Assembly: GCA_036365145.1 (NCBI GenBank)
Contig: JAEOAD010001176.1
Coordinates: forward strand, 124,001 to 188,000
Reading direction: 5' to 3'
Source of the DNA: Orientallactaga sibirica
Taxonomy: Eukaryota; Chordata; Mammalia; Rodentia; Dipodidae
DNA: 64,000 nucleotides
The notes under the pieces are model-generated. The model worked only from the letters and a program-made list of their open reading frames with translations. It did not search any database and was not told where the DNA came from. This document shows positions 57,230-64,000 of the stretch, one piece after another (the stretch's first letter is position 1; each line of letters starts with the position of its first letter). A program made the position numbers and the translations under genes.

Positions 57230-57499
57230 GACTGCTTCAGCAGTTTTTCTACTGGTTCCTTCTTTGAACTGGATGGACGTCCGTTCTGTGAGCTCCATTA
57301 CCATCACCGTCGAGGGACCCTCTGCCATGGCTGTGGGCAGCCCATCACTGGCCGCTGCATCAGTGCCATGGGACACAAGTTTCATCCTGAGCACTTTGTG
57401 TGTGCTTTCTGCCTGACACAGCTGTCTAAGGGCATCTTCAGGGAACAGAATGACAAGACCTATTGTCAACTCTGTTTCAATAAGCTCTTTTCATTTTAG
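57230..57499 (+). CDS. Lpxn: Leupaxin terminal coding exon 9 (residues 298-386 and stop)
   Basis: A 270-nt terminal coding segment after acceptor CCCTCAG, with stop codon TAG at 57497-57499. It finishes LIM3 (Cys299, Cys317, His320) and contains all of LIM4 (Cys329, Cys332, His349, His352, Cys355, Cys358, Cys376, Cys379). The protein ends NKLFSF. Every zinc ligand of both domains is present. Together the four LIM domains occupy about residues 152-379 and in this family drive focal-adhesion targeting and nuclear-receptor co-activation. With exon 1 the total is 386 residues, the normal length. Confidence 0.98.
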   Translation, partial: DCFSSFSTGSFFELDGRPFCELHYHHRRGTLCHGCGQPITGRCISAMGHKFHPEHFVCAFCLTQLSKGIFREQNDKTYCQLCFNKLFSF

Positions 57500-58060
57500 T
57501 CCCCTCTGACCCACATCTACTTCATATATCAAGAAGGGAAGGAGTATGTTTGCTGTTCCCAGACTTCTGCTCTGTAGGATTAAAGGTGATGAGAAAATGG
57601 GAATTTCTAGATGCTATATGATTAGGATTGTTTTCTCATTTTAAGTCATTATTATTTTTTAAAACTGGGTACTTGGATTTATATTTAGGTCCTACTACCT
57701 GGTCCCTCTGGTATATCTTCCTATGTGTACCATTATCTTTCTCCTTTTTTACCTCTTCCAACGGCCCTACTCAGATCTTCAGTTGTGGCCCCCAGAGTCA
57801 TCCATAGCTTTCTCTGTGTCCTCATGGCTCACTGCCTCCATGCTTTCCCCATGTCCTCATAGCTCACTGCCTCCAAACTTCCCACATGTCCCCATGACTC
57901 ACTGTCTCCTAACAACTGCTTTAACTTTCTCCCTGCTGTCAGGAGTCATGCTGTCACTCTTAAGCACTTTGTATCTCCCTTCAATGCATTTCTCTTTCTG
58001 AAGAGGAAGTAGTTTTTAACTGATATCCTTGATAAATAAAATGGCCTGTGGTTTTGATGA
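57500..58060 (+). other. Lpxn: Lpxn 3' UTR
   Basis: Sequence after the stop codon is not obviously repetitive and runs about 550 bp to a canonical AATAAA. It includes two to three loose copies of a CTCACTGCCTCC-type segment at about 57825-57910. The exact cleavage site cannot be read; a TG/T-rich stretch follows the signal, as expected. The end given is an estimate. Confidence 0.75.
58035..58040 (+). promoter_or_regulatory. Polyadenylation signal AATAAA of Lpxn
   Basis: Canonical hexamer about 535 bp after the stop codon, followed by TGGCCTGTGGTTTTGATG, a plausible GU-rich downstream element. A Dip-like SINE begins about 100 bp further on, so it lies just outside the likely transcript end. 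Confidence 0.7.
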
Positions 58061-58140
58061 CTCATTGTCATATTTATTTGGTTGGTAAACTTTCTGCTTC
58101 CCATGTTATGTACTAAGCACTATTCACAATTCAATTTTTA

Positions 58141-58182
58141 AAAATTTATTTATTTATTTGAGAGAGAGATACAGAAATAGAC

Positions 58183-58219
<37 letters not shown>

Positions 58220-58388
58220 CAGAGAGAGAGAGAGAATGGGTGCACCAGGGCCTCCAGCCACTGCAAACGATCTCCAGATGCATGCACCCTCTTGTGCATC
58301 TGGCTTACATGGGTCATGAGGAGTTGAACCTGGGTCCTTTGGCTTTGCAGGCAAATGTGTCTTAACTGCTAAGCCGTCTCTCCAGCCC
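58141..58388 (-). repeat. Dip-like SINE downstream of Lpxn
   Basis: Long GA run at the left, TAAGCCGTCTCTCCAGCCCC at the right; CACAATTCAATTTTT on both sides is the TSD. Confidence 0.93.
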
Positions 58389-58438
58389 CCACAATTCAAT
58401 TTTTTTCCTACCTCTTCTTTCCTTCCATGCAATAGACA

Positions 58439-58441
<3 letters not shown>

Positions 58442-58477
<36 letters not shown>

Positions 58478-58836
58478 AGTTATGTATGATGTGGTACATA
58501 TATATGCACATGTGCGTGTGTAGTGTATACAATTGTGTGTGCAAATGTGCATAGCCAAACACATGTATACAGAGGCCAAATAATGTGGAGTGTCACCCGC
58601 TATTTCTCTTCCCTGTTGTTTACTTGAGACAGAGTCTCTCACTGAACCTGGAGCTGCTGTTTTGCAGTCAGACTGGTTGATCAGCAATCATGACATCTCT
58701 CCTCTGCCCTCCTTAACCCTGAGGTTACAGGTGCATGTGACTGCGATCAGCTTTTTTAATGTAGGTGCTGAGGATTGAATTCAGGCCCTCATACCTGCAT
58801 AGCAAGCACTTTTACCCACAGAGCTATATCCCCATC
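58442..58836 (-). repeat. B4-like SINE with (TG)n
   Basis: Complement head GGATGGGGATATAGCTCTGT, B1-like middle with GAGAGACTCTGTCTCAAGTA, and a CA-rich tail (TG run at 58443-58475 on +). Confidence 0.75.
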
Positions 58837-58844
58837 CTTGGTAT

Positions 58845-59420
58845 TTTATTTTCACTTTTATTGAAAACTTTAATATATGAACATATAGTAAGTTGATCAT
58901 GACTGAATCCATTGATTCTTTTCCCCTCTCTCCTCTGCCCCATTCCTTGAGGACCCTCTCCTTTCAAGGTAGTCCTTCCTCTGTTTTGTTGTCTCATTCA
59001 TTTTGTGCCTCTCTGTCCTCTATATCAAAATGTTGATGGACTCAGAACCATGCTGGTCTTGTGGGAGCATCGTTAACCACTGTGGGTTCATGAATGTCCC
59101 GGTCAGTTCATGTTAGAAGAGTAGCACCCCAAAGTATACCAACACACCCTGTGGCTTTTACATCCTTTCTGTCTTCTCTTCCACAGTTTTGTCTTAGCCT
59201 TAGAGAGCATGGTAGAAATCTCCTTTAATGCTACATTCTTGACATCCTCTTATTTTCTTCTTCAATGAGTTCTGAGCATTCTCAGTGTCTATCATCATCT
59301 CCATAGGGTTGGTCTCTGGCTAGCAGTAAGAGCAGCACTTACATTCTTTCTCCAATTACCTCTGCAATGCTTCCCGAGACCTGGTGGGTGTGACGGAGAT
59401 GACTCATCTAGTAATAAGCC
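58845..59420 (-). repeat. Old L1 3' UTR fragment
   Basis: TTTTATTGAAAACTTTAATA, CTTTTACATCCTTTCTGTCT and GTGTGACGGAGATGACTCAT parallel other L1 3' UTR copies. Confidence 0.65.
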
Positions 59421-59820
59421 CAGGGCATTCTCTTCGTGCCTGACAGCTTATTTTTAATTAGAAGAAATTAACAGATTCTTGTTCATAACTCTTTAGTTTG
59501 AGCCTATAACTTACTCTTTCTTGGAATTAGATCATTGGATCATATTAAAGACAGCAATGCTTCTTAAATTGTTTTTATCACTTTGATTCCATGAAGAGAA
59601 GGTCTGCCTCACCATTTAAATACCTTACAAATTCATTTCTAAAGTGGAAAATGAAGGATGTGTCTCCTTTAAATTCAAAGTTGCTTCATGAAGATAAGAA
59701 GACAAATGGAAAATGGCTGTGCTCACAGCTTATTTAAGGAAAGGGGTTACAAAAGACTAAATGACTATTTTCTAGTGGAGACAGAAGAACCAAGCTCCAA
59801 TAAAAAGTCTTTAGTTGGGG
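59421..59820. other. Intergenic sequence, nothing recognised
   Basis: Downstream of Lpxn; no gene or named repeat. Confidence 0.4.
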
Positions 59821-59821
59821 G

Positions 59822-60025
59822 CAGGAGAGATGGCTTAGTGGTTAAGGTGCTTGCCTGTGAATACTAAGGACTCATGTTAGATTCTCCAGATCCCATGTAA
59901 GCTAGATGCACAAGGTGACACAAGTGTACAAGATCACACATGCACACAAGACAGCTCATGTATCTGGAGTTTGATTGCACTGGCTGGAGGCCCTGACACA
60001 TCAATTTGCTTTCTCTCTCTCTCAT
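59822..60025 (+). repeat. Dip-like SINE with extended middle
   Basis: GCAGGAGAGATGGCTTAGTG head; CACACATGCACACAAGACAG middle; CT-rich tail. Confidence 0.9.
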
Positions 60026-60045
60026 TAAAAAAAATGGCTTTTGTT

Positions 60046-60308
60046 GGGCTGGAAAGATGGCTTAGTGGTTAAGGCACCTGCCTCCTAAGCCTAAGAATAC
60101 TGGTTCCAATCTCCAGCAGTTCCAATCTCCAGGTCCCACGTTTAGCCAGATGCAAAGTGATGCAAGGGCACAATGCTGCACTTGCCCACAAGGGTGCGCA
60201 CGCATCTGGATTTCGTTTGCAGCAGCTGAGAGGCTGCTGGCACCCATCTCTATCTATCTTCCTCTCCCTCTCTCTCTGTCTCTCTCTGTGTCTCTCTCCC
60301 CCCAAAAA
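60046..60308 (+). repeat. Dip-like SINE, long subtype, with TSD
   Basis: AAAAATGGCTTTTGTTG before and AAAAATGGCTTTTGTTG after: a perfect 17-bp TSD, so a young copy. Doubled CCAATCTCCAG segment. Confidence 0.95.
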
Positions 60309-60341
60309 TGGCTTTTGTTGTTCTTTCAAAATACTTTAAGC

Positions 60342-60470
60342 AGCCCAGCATGGTGGCTTCCTGCCTGTAGTCTCAGGAGGCTGAAGCAGACATATTGCTG
60401 TAAATTCAAGGCCAGTCTGATCTATAAGAGTGAGACCCTGTTTCCAAAACCAAGCAAGAAAAGAAAACAT
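60342..60470 (+). repeat. B1-type SINE, diverged
   Basis: AGCCCAGCATGGTGGCTTCC to AGAGTGAGACCCTGTTTCCA. Confidence 0.75.
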
Positions 60471-60494
60471 TTAAAGTAAATTTGTAGAAAATCT

Positions 60495-62037
60495 TAGAAG
60501 TGGCACATGTGGAGTGAGTAGGCCAGAGATCCTGGTTCATTCCCAACTCCCAGTTCCCTGCTTCTGGTAGCCCTGATGCTGGCTTAGGGCTGCCTGGACC
60601 CTGTGTGTGTTCTGTGGAAGCAGGCCTTTTGCTCTGCGTTCCTGATTGACCTACCCCTGGGTCTCCATCTCCCATATCCCCTGCTCCAAAGGGTGCATGC
60701 ATGGAGTGAGTAGGCCAGTTCCCTGGTTCTGGTACCCCTGCTGCTGGCTTGGGGCAACTTGGACCCTGCGTGTGCGCTGTGAAAGCAGGCCTTTTGCTCT
60801 GGCTTCCTGATTGACTGGCCCCTGGGTCCTGAAACCCCTGTCCCCTGAGCCAGAGGGTGCATGGGCCACTGTGGGAGCTGGCTCCTTGCTTCTGGCTCCC
60901 CAGCTTCCTGGTTCCTGGTTCCCCAACCCTCAGTTCCCCTGTGATGAAGAGAGAGCACAAGTGGACAAAGGAGGCTTGAGCTTCCAGATCACCACCTCCC
61001 AGTTCCCCAGGTACCCTTGATGTACTTGCAATCTCTACAATCTGGACATCTGTGATTACAAGCCCATCATACACCAATCTGGTTCACATTTAAAACAGAA
61101 CACTCATTTAACATCATAAAAGTACAAATATTTACTTTCTCTTCAATAAAATAAGACTTTTACACCAAGATGGGTAGACCACACTGCAAAAAAAAAAAAT
61201 ATATGAAATTCAGAAAACTGAGCCATCTCCACCAAGGATGTCTAGTCCCTCAGTGGAAGCCTCCAATGAAAACACTGACAAAACATCAGAAATTGAATCT
61301 TAAAATAAAAACACAACAAGCCATGTGATCCTGAGCAAGAAAATTGCTCATCTGGAAGCAAATAAATAATAATAATAATGATAATAAAACAATTGCATAA
61401 ATGAACTTGAGCAGAATCATCTCTTAGAGCACATAACTTTTATCACTAAGATTAACTTAATTGAAGAAAACTGGAGGGTCCTCAAAAGAGGTAAATGAAT
61501 TGAAGGTGAGGCAACAAATGAAAGACCTCAGTAACCAGCTGATTAAACTTAATGAAAACATGTTCAAATGCAAGAATTAATTCCAGGAAGCATCAAGAAA
61601 ATCAGACCATGAACTGAAATCATACCTCAAAGAAGAGATGAACATGATGCAAAAAAATGCAATAGAAAACAAAAAGAGAGCTTTAAAAAACCTCTCTAGA
61701 AGCCTTCACTAACAAAGTCATTCATATGCAGGACAAAACCTCTGAGCTAGAAGATAAGACAAGAAATTGATCAGGAGTCCAAAAACCTTGCTAACTTCAA
61801 AAAGCATGATCACAGAATACAAGGGAACTGTGGGATACCCTAAAATGACCAAACATCCAGATCATGGGTATACCAGAAGGGGAAGAAAACCAGGCAAGAG
61901 ACATAGAGAACACATTTAACAAAATTATTGAAGGAAATTTTCCCAGTGTCACAAAAGAGAGGCCCATTTAGATACAAGAAGCTTACAGAACACCAAACCG
62001 ACAGGACCAAAGAAAACACTCTCCAAGGCACATCATA
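60495..62037 (+). mobile_element. L1 LINE 5' end: UTR monomers and broken ORF1
   Basis: Two ~192-bp 5' UTR monomers, each with GGAGTGAGTAGGCCAG (60511 and 60703), and part of a third lead to an ORF1 start at 61171. ORF1 is recognised by the MGRP start, a coiled-coil-like central region (about 61440-61770) and an RNA-binding-like segment (about 61850-62030, on + ATGGGTATACCAGAAGGGGA). Several stops break it. A SINE follows at 62048. Confidence 0.75.
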
Positions 62038-62047
62038 GGTAAATTTT

Positions 62048-62237
62048 TTAAATTTTAAATTTATTTATTTATTTATGAGAGAGAGAGAGAGAATGGGCAC
62101 TCCAGGGCCTCCAGCAAATAAACTCCAGATGCATGCATCCCCTTGTGCATCTGGCTTATGTAGGTCCTGGAGACTCTAACTGTGATCCTTTGGCTTTGCA
62201 GGCAAATGCCTTAACTGCTAAGCCATCTCTCCAGCCA
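62048..62237 (-). repeat. Dip-like SINE
   Basis: GA-rich left end and TAAGCCATCTCTCCAGCCAC at the right. Confidence 0.9.
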
Positions 62238-62239
62238 CA

Positions 62240-62875
62240 TTTTTATTTTTGAAAGCTTATGTCTGGCACTTGGAACCTTATCAAACAAACTTGGGGACAA
62301 AAAGAGGCCAAGATAACACAAAATATGCTGTCTAATTTTGCCCTTTTTGGCAAAAGTCAAGATCCATATGCAACTGACTAAGCCTCCAGTCAGCATTCTC
62401 CAGAGAAGTGGGGGAGAACTACTGGCAATCAGGCAATAAGCACAGTTGGCTCCATCCTGCTACCACTGGAAAGTGCTTCAAGCATCCCTGTTCTGCCTAA
62501 GGCAGTCTTAGCCATTTAGTCTTCTGGAGGGGAATTCTCTCCACTTGAACTAGACCTGCAAAATTAAAAGAACATGAAGGAGAGCATAGCATGGGGTCAT
62601 TTCATGTCCTTCCTGGCAGGTATATGCCTGTACCAGGAACAACAACTAAGATTGTAGAAAGGCAAAAGATCCCACTTACTCTCCCCGCCCCTAACATCCA
62701 GACCAGTGGATTCTAACTCCTGACTGACCAAGCAAACTGAGAGAAGCCAAAGAGGAAACTAGTTTCACATATAATAAAGAAACAGAAAATGCAAGCAATA
62801 AAAATAACCAACATTATGAAAATCCCAATGCAGGAATATAAGCAACACATACACAAGTAGGTGGCACAAGCATCT
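62240..62875. other. Unassigned sequence between LINE pieces
   Basis: No gene seen; may be diverged L1 but I cannot show it. Confidence 0.35.
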
Positions 62876-62960
62876 GGAGATTGATTCAGTGGCTGAGGCC
62901 CTGGCATGCCAGTTCTCACTCACTTTCTCTCTCTCATTGTCTCTAAAAAATAAAAAAAAA
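62876..62960 (+). repeat. Dip-like SINE, 3' fragment
   Basis: GTGGCACAAGCATCTGGAGA to the CT-rich and A-rich tail; head lost. Confidence 0.75.
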
Positions 62961-62999
62961 ATTAAAAATCAAGGCAACATAAGCCATCCAAAAATTATG

Positions 63000-64000
63000 T
63001 GGTGCTAGAATTCAAAAGAATGATCACAAGTATGGTCAAAGAAATTAATGTAATAAAAGCAAAAATCAAACTCCTTCAGGAGTTCTATTAGAACAGAAGA
63101 AAGCAGCTGAACAAAATAGAAGACACTAGTAATGAAATACAAATACTGAACAAACCCAATCTGAAATACTGTAAATGAAAAACAGCAAGCAAAATGGGTC
63201 AAGGAGAGGACTGACTATCTGCGTTTGAAGACAAGATGGAGGATTTGGAAGGAAGCTGTGCTCACCACTATACCAGCAATGCACACCAGGTGGAGGATTT
63301 GGAACATTGCAACAAGGAGGAAGATATGTATGAGAAGAAACCCCAAGACATTTGGTACTCTATGAAGACATCAAATCTAAGAATTCTTGGCATGGAAGGG
63401 GAAGAATGTCAATCTAAAGGCATATTATTTTCAACAGAATTATATAAGAAAATTTCCCAAAGTTAGGGAAAGATTTGAAAACACAGGAGGAATGCAAGAT
63501 CAGAAAAGAACTTCTTTCCATGGTATTATAATTACATTATTAAATGCAAAGTTCAAAGATGTGTTGAAAGTAGCAGGAAAGGAATACCTGGTCACCTACA
63601 AAATTAAGCCCATCAAATTTCTCAGCAGAATTCTCAACAGAAAGTTTAAGATCCAGAAGAGCTTGGGAGGATGTACTTCAAGGTTTGATAGACAACAACT
63701 TCCAACCTATACTACAATATCCAACACATCTGTCCATCATAATTGAAGGAGAAAGAATTTCCACGTTAAAAAATACTAAAAGAATGCATGACCACTAATC
63801 CAGCTCTACAGAAAATAACTGAAGGAATCCTTTGGACTAACGAAAAAGAAAAGCACAGGAAAGGGTAAAACATACTTGAATAATAGTTATTGTAAGTGAT
63901 GAATAGCAAAACACCATGTGCTACAAAATCAACAAGAATGTCAGAAATACATGCCTCAATAATAACTTTGAACATCAATAGTATCAATTCCCCAGTAAAA
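63000..64000 (+). repeat. L1/HAL1-like ORF1-region fragment, runs off the window
   Basis: The part from 63340 parallels ORF1 text at 61850-62030 (AGAATTCTTGGCATGGAAGG, ATTACATTATTAAATGCAAA). It continues through CAACAGAAAGTTTAAGATCC and ATCATAATTGAAGGAGAAAG. The frame is broken in several places. Confidence 0.65.

Noticed and set aside
58154..58687. 177-codon minus-strand frame
   Set aside because: It runs through a Dip-like SINE, a CA repeat and a B4-like SINE.
60406..61077. 223-codon minus-strand frame, the longest in the window
   Set aside because: It covers the L1 5' UTR monomers antisense to the L1 and ends in a B1. It is absent as a conserved frame between the two monomers and has no recognisable domain.

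Overview
This is a mammalian, non-prokaryotic window holding one protein-coding gene, leupaxin (Lpxn), on the + strand, embedded in repeat-rich intron sequence. Exons 2 to 9 are all present with splice signals and an open frame. Their coding lengths (158, 47, 100, 168, 174, 82, 149 and 270 nt) plus the expected 13 nt of exon 1, which lies upstream of base 1, give 1161 nt: 386 codons plus stop, the usual leupaxin length. The protein is a paxillin-family focal-adhesion adaptor with N-terminal LD motifs and four C-terminal LIM zinc-binding domains.

The repeats point to a rodent. There are many B1 (7SL-derived) SINEs, many tRNA-headed SINEs of the B2 superfamily ending in a GA-rich tail, B4-like ID-B1 composites, ID_B1 composites, and rodent-style L1 and MaLR LTRs. 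The tRNA-headed family is not the mouse B2 sequence. From memory it fits the Dip-type SINE of jerboas and relatives (Dipodoidea), so a jerboa-like rodent is my best guess. This is an inference from repeats, not from a database match. In the entries I call this family 'Dip-like'.

Layout: 1-6419 is intron 1. 6420-6577 is exon 2. Intron 2 (6578-15736) has a ~44-bp tandem array broken by a MaLR-type LTR. 15737-15783 is exon 3. Intron 3 (15784-26485) is dominated by minus-strand L1 3' ends and a large polypyrimidine tract. Exons 4, 5, 6 and 7 lie at 26486-26585, 30255-30422, 31272-31445 and 31561-31642. Intron 7 (31643-56481, about 24.8 kb) carries an internally deleted endogenous retrovirus with two LTRs (38990-43025), a solo MaLR LTR, a (CTTT)n tract, and a minus-strand L1 with a tandemly repeated 5' UTR. 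Exons 8 and 9 are at 56482-56630 and 57230-57499. The 3' UTR ends near 58060. From about 60.5 kb to the end there is a plus-strand L1 5' end and ORF1-like remnants.

I found no second gene, no RNA gene beyond SINE tRNA-like heads, and no candidate for a new functional system. The points most worth checking are the retroviral provirus, a chimeric B1 insertion, the LTR that splits a tandem array, the promoter-like L1 5' UTR arrays, a 17-bp duplication that separates two SINE subfamilies, and the weak splice donor of exon 8.
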